Of a stretch of DNA of 64,000 bases, positions 52,873 to 60,729 are shown piece after piece. A program made the position numbers and the translations under genes. Every line of letters starts with the position of its first letter. Positions within the stretch are counted from its first letter, which is position 1. Origin of the DNA: Patulibacter sp. SYSU D01012 (GTDB taxonomy: Bacteria; Actinomycetota; Thermoleophilia; Solirubrobacterales; Solirubrobacteraceae). The stretch is taken from the NCBI RefSeq assembly GCF_017916475.1, contig NZ_JAFMTB010000001.1, positions 806,001-870,000 on the forward strand. Reading direction: 5' to 3'. Under the pieces are notes generated by a model, which searched no databases, was not told the DNA's origin, and was given only the letters and a program-made list of their open reading frames with translations.

Positions 52873-52992
52873 GGGACCGACGATACGCGGGCGGGCGCGC
52901 CGGCCTGCGGGGACGGGCCGCGGGCCGGGCCGCAGGGGCGATGATGCGGACGGGGCCACGGTCCCGCGAAGCCCCCGACCGAAGGAGCCCCG

Positions 52993-53964
52993 ATGGCGCC
53001 CGACCTGCCCGCAGCACCCCACGGCGGACCCCTGGGGCTCGCCGACGCCCTGGAGCGGACGCGGACCGCGGCCGTCGCCGTGCCGGTGCCGCCGCGCTCG
53101 CACGTCGTGGTGGGCGGCCGCGACGCGGGCCCGTACCTGGACGCGCACCTGACGCGCCCCGTGTCCGGGCTGGCGCCGGGGGAGGGGCTCGGCGCCGCGC
53201 TGCTGGCGCCGAAGGGCACGCTGCTCGGGATCCTGCGCGCGCTGCACGGTCCGGAGGGTCTGGTGCTGGACGCCGACGCGGCCGGCCACGACGAGCGGCT
53301 CGCCGCGCTGCGCCGCGGCACCGTCGGCTGGGACGTCGTCCTCGAGACGCCGGCGCTCGTCACGGTCGCCGTCGTCGGGCCGCAGGCGCGGCAGGCGGCC
53401 GGCCTGCCGGGCGAGCTGCCCGTGCACGCGCACCGCGTCGTGCGCGTGGGCGGCGTCTGGGCGCAGGCGATCGCGACGCCGCGCGGCGCGGACCTGCGGG
53501 TGGCGGCCGACCACGGCGAGGCGCTCGGCCGGGCCCTGCACGCCGCGGGGGTCCCCGTCGCCGACGCCGGGCTGCACGACCTGCTGCGGGTGCAGGACGG
53601 CGTGCCCCGGTTCGGCGTCGACGTCGACGAGCGGACGCTGCCGGCCGAGGCGGGCATCGTCCCGGCGCTCGTCGCCACGGACGCCGGCACCTACCCAGGC
53701 CTGCAGACCGTGCTGCGGCAGCAGCGCAGCGGCACCGTCCACCGGGCGCTGCGTCGGCTGCGTCCGCAGGCGCCCGTGGCCGCGGGGGACGCGGTGGTCG
53801 CCGGGGACCGCGAGGTCGGGCGCGTCGGCACGGCCGTCGTGGCGCCGGACGGCGCGCCCGCCGCCCTGGCGCTGCTGCGCACCGAGGCGGCGCCGGAGGA
53901 CGCCGTGCGGGTGGGCGCGGCCGGCGTGCCGGCGACCGTCGAGGCGCTGCCGCCCCGGGCCTAG
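52993..53964 (+). CDS. YgfZ/GcvT-like folate-binding-fold protein with altered signature
   Basis: 323 residues. The layout (beta-rich N-terminal tetrahydrofolate-binding fold of about 250 residues, then a C-terminal barrel beginning GDAVVAGDREVGRVGT) matches YgfZ, which with tetrahydrofolate supports assembly of iron-sulfur enzymes. The family hallmark K-G-C-Y-x-G-Q-E would fall at residues 230-238, but here reads DAGTYPGLQT with Thr233 replacing the Cys. The Gln-Glu pair is also lost. It may be a diverged paralogue without the redox Cys. ATG at 52993 with GAAGGAG ribosome site. Confidence 0.8.
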   Translation: MAPDLPAAPHGGPLGLADALERTRTAAVAVPVPPRSHVVVGGRDAGPYLDAHLTRPVSGLAPGEGLGAALLAPKGTLLGILRALHGPEGLVLDADAAGHDERLAALRRGTVGWDVVLETPALVTVAVVGPQARQAAGLPGELPVHAHRVVRVGGVWAQAIATPRGADLRVAADHGEALGRALHAAGVPVADAGLHDLLRVQDGVPRFGVDVDERTLPAEAGIVPALVATDAGTYPGLQTVLRQQRSGTVHRALRRLRPQAPVAAGDAVVAGDREVGRVGTAVVAPDGAPAALALLRTEAAPEDAVRVGAAGVPATVEALPPRA

Positions 53965-54680
53965 GCGCCCGCGACGAGCAGCGCGGAGGCGTGGACGGTG
54001 CCGTCCGCGCCCACGAGCCAGCGGCGGTCGCCGGCGCGCAGCAGCCGCGCGGGGCCGGCGAACGCGGGGGCCGGGTGCTCCACCTCGACGGCGAGCGGCG
54101 CGTCGGCGGGGTGCTCGCCCAGCTCCTCCTCGAGCGCCCGCCAGTACGCGGCGTTGTTCACGTGGCCGGCGACGTCCAGGTCGGCCCGGTCGAAGCGCCA
54201 GTCGACCGCGACGGCGTCGTCGGGCGGGGTGGGATGGCGCAGGCGGGCCTTCACGCGGCGGCCGGCGGCCGAGGCGCCGTAGACCGCCTCGACGGCCTCG
54301 GTGCGGCGCGGACGCAGCGTCGCGGGGTCGAGCGGCACCCACAGCGCCGCGGCCTCGACGGCGGCGCCGCGCTCGCCCGCGATGCTCGTGCGGCGCTCGG
54401 TGACCAGGGGCCCCGTGCCGCTGGCCGCGGTCCGCAGCTCGAGGCGCTCGCCGAAGACGGGGAAGCGCCGCGCCACGACCTGCGTGCGCCGGACGACCCA
54501 GAGCGACTCGCCCTCCAGGCCGGCGTCGACGACGTCCTCGTACGCGACCTGCTGCAGCCAGTCGACGACGGCGTCCAGCCGCGCCCGGCCCGGGGGCGTC
54601 GTCGCGCCGGGCCCCACCCGCAGCGCCGCGCGGTGCACGCGGCCGGCGGTCGGGAACGGGGCGATCTCGAGCGCGGTCAT
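53961..54680 (-). CDS. Acyl-ACP thioesterase-like double-hotdog protein
   Basis: 239 residues. Two hotdog domains in tandem: the first has the long helix RLDAVVDWLQQVAYEDVVDA and WVVRRTQVVARRFPVFGERL, and the second contains FDRADLDVAGHVNNAAYWRALEEEL, whose N-x-x-x and H residues (Asp/Asn/His region) form the thioesterase active site. It would release fatty acids from ACP or CoA. The start could also be GTG 54686, six bases earlier. Its stop shares the CTAG with the YgfZ-like gene, which is convergent. Confidence 0.88.
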   Translation of the reverse strand: MTALEIAPFPTAGRVHRAALRVGPGATTPPGRARLDAVVDWLQQVAYEDVVDAGLEGESLWVVRRTQVVARRFPVFGERLELRTAASGTGPLVTERRTSIAGERGAAVEAAALWVPLDPATLRPRRTEAVEAVYGASAAGRRVKARLRHPTPPDDAVAVDWRFDRADLDVAGHVNNAAYWRALEEELGEHPADAPLAVEVEHPAPAFAGPARLLRAGDRRWLVGADGTVHASALLVAGA

Positions 54681-54785
54681 CCGCACGCAGGCTACGACGG
54701 GTCCGCGTCGTCCGTCCGGCGGGCCGCCGCGTGCCCCCGCGCTCGCCCGACGGGCCGGCGCTGCGCCGCGCCGCCCGGCGCGCGC

Positions 54786-56057
54786 TCACTCGCCCCGCGA
54801 GACGCGGCCGATCAGGTCGTCGTCGAACGCGCCGAAGCCGGTCCGCGCCCACACCGTGTCCGCCTCGAAGTACGGCCGGTCGCCGTCGCGCAGCGGGTCG
54901 AGCTGGCCGCGGCCGCTCATCGCCGCGGCGCACTCCGCGCAGACGGGCACCTGCAGCCCGCGCTCCCAGCCGACGGTGCGCTTCGCGCGGCCGTGCAGCG
55001 GGTCGAAGAAGCAGAGCGCCTTGCGCACCCGCGGCTTGCGTCCCGCGTCCAGGTCCTTCGCGCGCGCCAGCTCGGCCCGGGCCATGTCGACGAGGACGAG
55101 CACCCCGACGACGTCGACGATGCGGTCCGTCCCGTTCAGCGTCCGGCGCGCCGCCGTGTAGCCGTCGAGCGCCCGCTGGTAGGCGTCCTGCGCCGCCTCG
55201 CGGTTCGGGACCGCCTGGGCGTCGAGCAGCTCGGACAGCTGCAGCAGCTCGGTCTCGGCGTCCAGGCGCAGGCCGGAGCGCTGGGCGGCGCGGGCGTGCT
55301 CGAAGACGCGGTCGGGCAGGACGGGCATCGCGTCGTCGGCGTGCCGGGCGCCGCGCCGGCGGGCCAGGAGCCCCACGACGGCGGCCAGCACCAAGACGGC
55401 GACCAGGACCAGCGCCAGGACGGGCGCGCCGCCGTCGCCGACGGGGGATCCTTCCGAGGTGCCGCGGCCACCCGCGGGACGGTCGTAGTCCGCGTCGTCG
55501 TCGCCGCCCTTCGCCTTCTCGGCCCGCTGCGCCAGGTTCGGCTGCTTCAGGACGGCGAAGTAGCGCTGGAGCAGCTCGCGCACGTTCCATTCGGGCTGTT
55601 CGCCGTCGACGTCCTCGTACTGCGCCACGCGCTCGGCCTGCGACGCCTTCGTCGGGTAGGCGAACCTGCCGGTCGAGTAGTCCTGCGCGCGCAGGCCGCC
55701 GTTGCTGGAGCGCAGCAGGTAGACGGCCGCGCCGGCCTTCGGGCCCAGCCGGCCCTGCAGCGCCGTGGCGAGCTTCTGGGGGTCCCCGTCGAAGCGATCA
55801 CCCCGCTCCAACGGAACGAGCGCGATGTACGTCCGCGGCGACGCCTCGCCGGCGAGGCGGGCGAACGTCCGCTCCTGCCGGGGGCTGACGACGTCCCGGA
55901 ACAGGGGATCGACGTACACGCCGTCGCGCTCCAGCGCACGGGCGACCTTCGCGGTGTCGACCGCGGCGGACGCGGTGGGGGCCAGGGCGGCGAGGACGCC
56001 GACGAGGAGGGCGAGGACGAGCGGCAGGCGCTGCGGCACGCCCGGCACGCTACGCAT
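54786..56057 (-). CDS. Exported membrane protein with C-terminal CFFDP/CxxC module (cluster member 3)
   Basis: 423 residues. Signal peptide 1-31, then an outside domain (about 33-150: VARALERDGVYVDPLFRDVVSP ... YIALVPLERGD) resembling small TPM-like or phosphatase-like folds. A linker leads to one helix (ALVLVAVLVLAAVVGLLARRR, about 215-236), a long helical cytoplasmic region, and a C-terminal module with CFFDPLHGRAKRTVGWERG, PVCAECA and PYFEADTVWARTGFGAF. The same module ends the first gene of this operon. The paired Cys could bind metal. The start overlaps the preceding gene by 8 bp. Function unknown. Confidence 0.85.
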   Translation of the reverse strand: MRSVPGVPQRLPLVLALLVGVLAALAPTASAAVDTAKVARALERDGVYVDPLFRDVVSPRQERTFARLAGEASPRTYIALVPLERGDRFDGDPQKLATALQGRLGPKAGAAVYLLRSSNGGLRAQDYSTGRFAYPTKASQAERVAQYEDVDGEQPEWNVRELLQRYFAVLKQPNLAQRAEKAKGGDDDADYDRPAGGRGTSEGSPVGDGGAPVLALVLVAVLVLAAVVGLLARRRGARHADDAMPVLPDRVFEHARAAQRSGLRLDAETELLQLSELLDAQAVPNREAAQDAYQRALDGYTAARRTLNGTDRIVDVVGVLVLVDMARAELARAKDLDAGRKPRVRKALCFFDPLHGRAKRTVGWERGLQVPVCAECAAAMSGRGQLDPLRDGDRPYFEADTVWARTGFGAFDDDLIGRVSRGE

Positions 56058-56745
56058 CGGGGCCCCGCTTGGCGGCCCGGACGCCGCTCATCGCGGCGAT
56101 GACGATCGCGACGACCGTGAGACCGAGGACCGCCCCGACGACGAACGGCGCGACGACGTCGCCGCCGAACGACAGTCCGGAGCCGCCGCCGGACGAGGCC
56201 CGGTACGGCTCGTTCGCCGGGCGCAGGGGCTCGAGGTCGTCGACGGGGCCGCGCGGCTCGGCGGGCTCGCCGGCGACGACGTGGCGGACGACCTCGCCGA
56301 CGCGCCCGACGAGCCCGTTGAGGGCGCCGGGGCGCTCGTCCACCCCCGCCGACAGCACGTCGTAGGGCACGCCGGGGTAGCGCGGGATCCCCATCGACCG
56401 CAGCTCGAGGTCGCCCCGCTCGTCCGAGAGCACGTAGACCGCGTCACGGCGCAGCCGGTCCTGCAGCCCGCGGATGGTCCGGTCCTCGTCGCCGCCGGAC
56501 TCGTCGGCGTCGAGCCGTGGCAGGACGGCCAGCAGGATCGGGACGTCGGCGGTGCGGAGCGTGCGGACGATCTCCTGGCGCTCCGCGGCGTCGAGCGTCC
56601 AGCCGAGCTCGGGATCGACGTAGAGCGGGCTCTGGCGCAGGCCGGCCGCGGCGTCGTCGAGGCGGTCGGCCTGCGCCGGGACGGCGGCGGCGAGCGCCGC
56701 GAGGATCGCGAGCACGAGGGCCGTCGCGAGGGCGCGGGGGTTCAT
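56050..56745 (-). CDS. Exported single-helix membrane protein, shortened relative (cluster member 2)
   Basis: 231 residues. Signal peptide 1-26 (ending PAQA), an outside domain like that of its neighbours (LRQSPLYVDPELGWTLDAAER ... ILLAVLPRLDADESG), a linker, then a C-terminal transmembrane helix (about 200-222, APFVVGAVLGLTVVAIVIAAM) and a short basic tail. It lacks the CFFDP/CxxC cytoplasmic module present in the two flanking proteins. It overlaps both neighbours (ATGA at 56742-56745, 8 bp at 56050-56057). Function unknown. Confidence 0.83.
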   Translation of the reverse strand: MNPRALATALVLAILAALAAAVPAQADRLDDAAAGLRQSPLYVDPELGWTLDAAERQEIVRTLRTADVPILLAVLPRLDADESGGDEDRTIRGLQDRLRRDAVYVLSDERGDLELRSMGIPRYPGVPYDVLSAGVDERPGALNGLVGRVGEVVRHVVAGEPAEPRGPVDDLEPLRPANEPYRASSGGGSGLSFGGDVVAPFVVGAVLGLTVVAIVIAAMSGVRAAKRGPDA

Positions 56746-57917
56746 CGCCGTCCTCCCGGACCGGCCAGGACCACGTCGGCGACGCGGTCCTCGATGGCGC
56801 CGAAGCCCGTGGTGGCCCAGACCGTGTCGCGCTCCCAGTACGGACGTCCGTCGTCCGCGAGGACGGCCGGCGGCTCGTCGTCGCGCAGCGCCTTCGCACA
56901 GGCGCGGCAGGTCGGGATGCGGACCTCCTCGCCGCCCCGCCGCCAGCGCGTCGGGTGGTTCCCCGCACCGTGACGGGGGTCGAAGAAGCACGGCGTGGCG
57001 GGCCGGCCGTGCAGCGTCGCGAGGCCCCGCTGGGCGAGGGCCTGCGCTCCCACCCAGTCGACGACCTCCGGCCGGCGGCCGGCGGCCACGTGCGACGCCG
57101 CGTCGTACGCGCGCAGCGCCTCGGTGGGCGGGGCGTCCGTCCGGTCGAGCTCCTTCGCGAGCGCCGCGATGGCTTCGAGCGCCTCGCGGCGCGCCTCGCC
57201 GCGCGACGGGGCGGACAGCGGGTCGCGCCGCGGCCGCCGGTGCTTCGCGGGCCGGGGACCGCGCCGGTGCCGCTCGCGACGCCACCAGACGGCCAGGGGC
57301 ACCGCGAACGCGAGGAGCGCTCCGACGCCCATCATCACCCACGGCACCACGTCGCGGGCGTCCGTCGAGGAGTACGACGAGCGCTCCGCGTGGTACGCCG
57401 GGTCGCCGCGGCCCGTGCGCAGGTAGTCGAGCGCCGCGATGGCGGTGGTCGCCACGGAGGCGTCGCGCCCGACGGCATTCCGGGCGGCGAACTGCGCCCG
57501 TCCATCCTGGCCCTTCACGCGCACCTCGATGGCCTTGGCCGTCAGGGTCGAGCCGTCGGGGTCGACCGTGACGAAGAGCCCACGGCGTCCGAGGCGGTCC
57601 TGCGTCTGGACGATCAGGCCGTCGGAACCGACCATGCCCGGCTCGCCCCAGAAGCGCGGCACCACCAGCACGTACGTCCGGTAGGGCATCGCCGCGACCG
57701 CCCGGCGCAGGCGGCGCAGGTCGGCCGGCGGGACGGCCCGCACGGCCGACGGGCTCACGTACACCGGGTCCTTCCGCAGGGCCTTCGCGTACAGCTCGGG
57801 GCGGGAGGGGATCTCGTCGTCGTCGACCGCCGCCCGCGCCGCCGGAGCCGCGAGCAGGGCGGCGACGAGCACGAGCAGGGCGGCGCGCAGCCAGCGGCCG
57901 GAGGACGGCGGCGTCAC
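56742..57917 (-). CDS. Exported membrane protein with CFFDP/CxxC module (cluster member 1)
   Basis: 391 residues using the GTG at 57917; an ATG at 57926 would add three. A signal peptide precedes an outside domain (AKALRKDPVYVSPSAVRAVP ... YVLVVPRFWGEPGMVG). The helix WVMMGVGALLAFAVPLAVWWRRE (about 202-224) is followed by a basic helical linker. The C-terminal module has CFFDPRHGAGN, PTCRACA and PYWERDTVWATTGFGAI. A minus-strand TACGAT (57925-57930) lies seven bases before the GTG and covers the ATG, so the GTG is preferred. First gene of a three-gene operon. Function unknown. Confidence 0.85.
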   Translation of the reverse strand: MTPPSSGRWLRAALLVLVAALLAAPAARAAVDDDEIPSRPELYAKALRKDPVYVSPSAVRAVPPADLRRLRRAVAAMPYRTYVLVVPRFWGEPGMVGSDGLIVQTQDRLGRRGLFVTVDPDGSTLTAKAIEVRVKGQDGRAQFAARNAVGRDASVATTAIAALDYLRTGRGDPAYHAERSSYSSTDARDVVPWVMMGVGALLAFAVPLAVWWRRERHRRGPRPAKHRRPRRDPLSAPSRGEARREALEAIAALAKELDRTDAPPTEALRAYDAASHVAAGRRPEVVDWVGAQALAQRGLATLHGRPATPCFFDPRHGAGNHPTRWRRGGEEVRIPTCRACAKALRDDEPPAVLADDGRPYWERDTVWATTGFGAIEDRVADVVLAGPGGRR

Positions 57918-57974
57918 GCGGCGCATCGTAGTGGCGGCCGACGATCGTTGGCGCACCGCCGCTCTCCGGGGCGC

Positions 57975-58553
57975 TCAGGCCGGGCGCCGCATGCCCCACA
58001 CGGTCGGACCGCCGTCCGGCAGCTCGACGACGAACGTCGTCGCGAAGCCGACGCGCTCGTACAGCCGGACGTTGCGGGGGTCGGAGGTCTCGAGCCACGC
58101 CGGCTCGCCCGCGGCGTCGAGCGCCTCGAGCCCGGCGCGCAGCAGGGCGGTGCCGAGCCCGCGGCCGGCGGACTCGGGGTGGACGCCGAGGGTGGCGAGC
58201 GTCCAGTGCGGCGCGTCCGGACGCACGGGATCGAGGACGCCCTCCGCGGCCAGCGCGGCGTCCCAGCGGTCGCCGTGCGCCGCCACGAGCGCGGCACCGA
58301 ACCCCTCGTCGGCCGGCGGGGCGACGTCGGGCGGCAGCCAGACGGCCGCGCCGTCACGGGCCGGGGTGACGTGCACGCGGCCCTGCGGCAGGCCGACGCC
58401 GCGCAGGTACAGCGCCTGCAGGTCGCGGACGCGTCGGGCATGGTCGTCCGCAGCGACGGTCCAGGTCGTCCACGGGTAGGCGGCGAACGCGGCGGCCAGC
58501 GTCCCGGCGACGGGCTCGACGTCCGCGTCCGTGGCGGTCTCGATCGGCGTCAT
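57975..58553 (-). CDS. GNAT-family N-acetyltransferase
   Basis: 192 residues. The acetyl-CoA loop LGVHPESAGRGLGTALLRAGLEAL (Arg/Gln-x2-Gly-x-Gly, about 135-158) and the C-terminal LYERVGFATTFVVELPDGGPTVWGMRR are diagnostic. The N-terminal half is typical of GNATs acting on small molecules or antibiotics, but the substrate is not evident. The ATG at 58553 fits; the longer frame upstream overlaps the divergent or antisense regions and is not coding. It reads in the same direction as the three-gene membrane cluster, about 60 bp upstream of it. Confidence 0.9.
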   Translation of the reverse strand: MTPIETATDADVEPVAGTLAAAFAAYPWTTWTVAADDHARRVRDLQALYLRGVGLPQGRVHVTPARDGAAVWLPPDVAPPADEGFGAALVAAHGDRWDAALAAEGVLDPVRPDAPHWTLATLGVHPESAGRGLGTALLRAGLEALDAAGEPAWLETSDPRNVRLYERVGFATTFVVELPDGGPTVWGMRRPA

Positions 58554-58597
58554 GCCCGCACCATGGCGCACCCGCCACGGGCACGGCGTCCTCGCCG

Positions 58598-58951
58598 TCA
58601 GCGCAGGCCGAGGACCCGGGCCGGCAGCTCGTACACCGCCAGGTCCTCGAGCGGCGGTCCCGACCGACGGGGCCGTGGAGCCGGGCGCTCGCGGCCCCGT
58701 CGACGGCCCCGTCCCGCCGGGCGGACCGCGGCGTCGTCCTGCCCCGCCGGGTCGACGAGCAGCAGCCGCGTGCCGCCCAGCGCGGCGACGAGGGCGTCGA
58801 CGGCCGCCTCGTCCGCGTCCTCGCCGGCGTCCCGGACCAGGCGCAGCGCGTCGGCGACGCGCACGCACCGCACGCCGGGCCGACCGTGGAACGGCACGAT
58901 CGCCACCGCGGGGTGCGCGGCGAGCAGGGCGCGGAAGGCGTCGGCGTCCAT
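58598..58951 (-). CDS. Small hypothetical protein with basic tail
   Basis: 117 residues from the ATG at 58951. An N-terminal alpha/beta region (MDADAFRALLAAHPAVAIVPFHG, then DALVAALGGTRLLLVDPAGQDD, about 1-75) precedes a strongly basic Arg/Pro stretch (RGRRRGRERPAPRPRR) and a hydrophobic end. A GAGAAT -10 (58959-58964) stands seven bases upstream, supporting this start and a leaderless mRNA. No family recognised. Confidence 0.7.
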   Translation of the reverse strand: MDADAFRALLAAHPAVAIVPFHGRPGVRCVRVADALRLVRDAGEDADEAAVDALVAALGGTRLLLVDPAGQDDAAVRPAGRGRRRGRERPAPRPRRSGPPLEDLAVYELPARVLGLR

Positions 58952-59009
58952 CCGCCCCATTCTCTCGCGCGCGTGCATGGGCCGCACCCCCAGCGGGTAC
59001 GTGCGGGGG

Positions 59010-59579
59010 GTGGAGGAGATCGCGGGGATCAGGACGGCGCGGGTCGACGAGGGGCGCGCCCTGGAGTGGCTGGAGCGCCGCGCCTCGCGCGGGTCCGGGG
59101 CGGTGCGCCGGGGGCTCCCGGACCGCGTCTTCGCCGTGCCCGTCGCCCAGCTGCGCGCCGGCATCGTCCGCGTGGCGGAGAGCGAGGCGGGCGAGCTCCT
59201 CGGGTTCTCCCTCCTGCTCGGCCCGCACCACGGCGTCTGCGAGCTCGACGGGCTGTTCGTCGACCCCGACGCGCAGGGCGCGGGCGTCGGGCGCCTGCTG
59301 ATCGTCGACGCCCGGGCCGAGGCCGTGCGGCGCGGGGCGGCGCGGATCGAGGTCGTGTCGGCGTCGGAGTCCGTCGGCTTCTACGCCCGCATGGGCTTCA
59401 AGGGCCGCCGGACCGTGCCCACGCGCTACGGGCCCGCCGTGCGGATGGGCCTCGACATCGACGACGCCAGCGCCCTGCTGCGCCGCGAGGTGCGGCTGGC
59501 GGCGCCCGCCCGTCCCGCCGCCCGCCGGGCCCGTCGCGGCGGCACCCCGGCGCCGGACCGGCGCGCCGCCGAGGCGTAG
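59010..59579 (+). CDS. GNAT-family N-acetyltransferase
   Basis: 189 residues. LDGLFVDPDAQGAGVGRLLIVDARAEAV (about 84-111) is the acetyl-CoA loop, followed by the typical FYARMGFKGRRTVPTRYGPAVRMGL end. The C-terminal 30 residues are Ala/Arg-rich. The GTG at 59010 is assumed; TACGTG lies close upstream but does not fit the -10 pattern well, and GTG 59001 is an alternative. It is divergent from the small gene at 58951. Confidence 0.85.
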   Translation: MEEIAGIRTARVDEGRALEWLERRASRGSGAVRRGLPDRVFAVPVAQLRAGIVRVAESEAGELLGFSLLLGPHHGVCELDGLFVDPDAQGAGVGRLLIVDARAEAVRRGAARIEVVSASESVGFYARMGFKGRRTVPTRYGPAVRMGLDIDDASALLRREVRLAAPARPAARRARRGGTPAPDRRAAEA

Positions 59580-59623
59580 CCGCCGCCCAGGGCGTCGCCC
59601 GCGGCCCCTGCCACACTGTCGGC

Positions 59624-59923
59624 ATGACCCAGGTGGCGTCCATCACCCTCGACGAGGCCCAGTTCGAGGATCGGTTCCTCCAGATCCTCGAGGCCAGCGG
59701 CCTCGAGCCCGAGGAGTTCGAGGGGCTGCCCTACTTCTCCTACGCGCCGTTCTTCGTCATCGCCGGCGCCACGGTCTCGCCGCGCATCCGCGAGCACGGC
59801 GACCACACGCACTTCGAGGGCGTGTCCGTCGACGTGCCCGACGACCAGGTCGAGATCTTCTACGACGTGCTGCCCGAGCTGCTGGCCCAGATCCAGCAGG
59901 TCGAGGAGGGCGAGGAGGCCTGA
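59624..59923 (+). CDS. Small acidic hypothetical protein
   Basis: 99 residues with a strong net negative charge (LDEAQFEDRFLQILEASGLE; QQVEEGEEA at the end) and an alpha/beta pattern with a hydrophobic centre. No signal peptide or helix. A CACACT box six bases before the ATG supports a leaderless mRNA. Its stop overlaps the CTG start of the alpha/beta hydrolase gene, so the two are coupled. I recognise no family. Confidence 0.85.
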   Translation: MTQVASITLDEAQFEDRFLQILEASGLEPEEFEGLPYFSYAPFFVIAGATVSPRIREHGDHTHFEGVSVDVPDDQVEIFYDVLPELLAQIQQVEEGEEA

Positions 59924-60729
59924 GCCCGCCCGCCGCGTCCTACGCGTTCACGCCGCAGCACCGCGGCGGCTCCGGGCCGCCGCTCCTGCTGCTGCACGGC
60001 TTCCTGGACACCTGGCGCACGTGGGAGCTCGTGCTGCCCGCCCTGGAGCGCCGGCACGACGTGCTCGCGCTGACGCTGCCGGGCCACGCCGGCGGCCCGC
60101 CGCTGCCGGCGCGGCTGACCGCGACGTCGACGGTCGCGGCGGTCGAGGCCGCGATGGACGCCGCCGGGATCGAGACCGCGCACGTCGCCGGCAACTCGCT
60201 CGGCGGGTTCCTGGCGCTGCAGCTCGCCGCGCGCGGCCGGGCGCGGTCGGTCGTGGCGCTCTCGCCCGCGGGCGGCTGGGGCGGGGGCTCGGCGGTGCTG
60301 GCCGACACGCTCGCGGAGCAGGAGCGGCTGCACGCCGCCGTCCGCGCGGGCGCCGGCCAGGCCGAGACTCTGATGGCCACCCCCGCCGGGCGACGGCGCG
60401 CGACGGCCAGCACGACGGTGGCCTACGAGCACCTGCCGGCCGAGCTGCTGGCCCACCAGATGGTCGGCATCGCGCGCTGCGACGCCGGGCGGATGCTGCG
60501 CTTCGCGGCGACGGACCCCTACGAGGTCGACCTGGCGGCGATCGCCTGTCCCGTCCGCGTCGTCTGGGGCCGCGAGGACCAGATCCTGCCGTGGCCCGCC
60601 GCGGCCGCACGGCTGCGCCGCGAGCTGTGGCACGCGGACTGGGTCGAGCTCGACGACGTGGGCCACGCGCCGCAGCTCGACGTGCCGGTCGAGACGGCGC
60701 AGCTGATCCTCGGCTGGACCGGGGTCTAG
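59920..60729 (+). CDS. Alpha/beta-hydrolase fold protein, apparently starting at CTG
   Basis: 269 residues if started at CTG 59920. PPLLLLHGFLDTWRTWELVL holds the oxyanion-hole HG motif (about residues 26-36) and must be included, so the first in-frame GTG at 60031 is too late. No in-frame ATG, GTG or TTG exists upstream in the visible stretch; CTG 59920 overlaps the previous stop as CTGA. The nucleophile is AGNSLGGFLAL (Ser about residue 93), the acid Asp in GREDQILP, and the His in VGHAPQLDVP. A GAGGAGGG ribosome-like site lies about nine bases upstream. It hydrolyses or transfers an ester or amide; substrate unknown. Confidence 0.8.
   Translation: MSPPAASYAFTPQHRGGSGPPLLLLHGFLDTWRTWELVLPALERRHDVLALTLPGHAGGPPLPARLTATSTVAAVEAAMDAAGIETAHVAGNSLGGFLALQLAARGRARSVVALSPAGGWGGGSAVLADTLAEQERLHAAVRAGAGQAETLMATPAGRRRATASTTVAYEHLPAELLAHQMVGIARCDAGRMLRFAATDPYEVDLAAIACPVRVVWGREDQILPWPAAAARLRRELWHADWVELDDVGHAPQLDVPVETAQLILGWTGV

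Noticed and set aside
54786-58098. Longer in-frame extensions of the three cluster genes
   Set aside because: Extensions cross neighbouring genes and lack hydrophobic signal segments; the chosen starts place signal peptides at the N-terminus.
60031-60729. GTG 60031 as start of the alpha/beta hydrolase
   Set aside because: It would remove the conserved oxyanion-hole motif encoded just upstream in the same frame.
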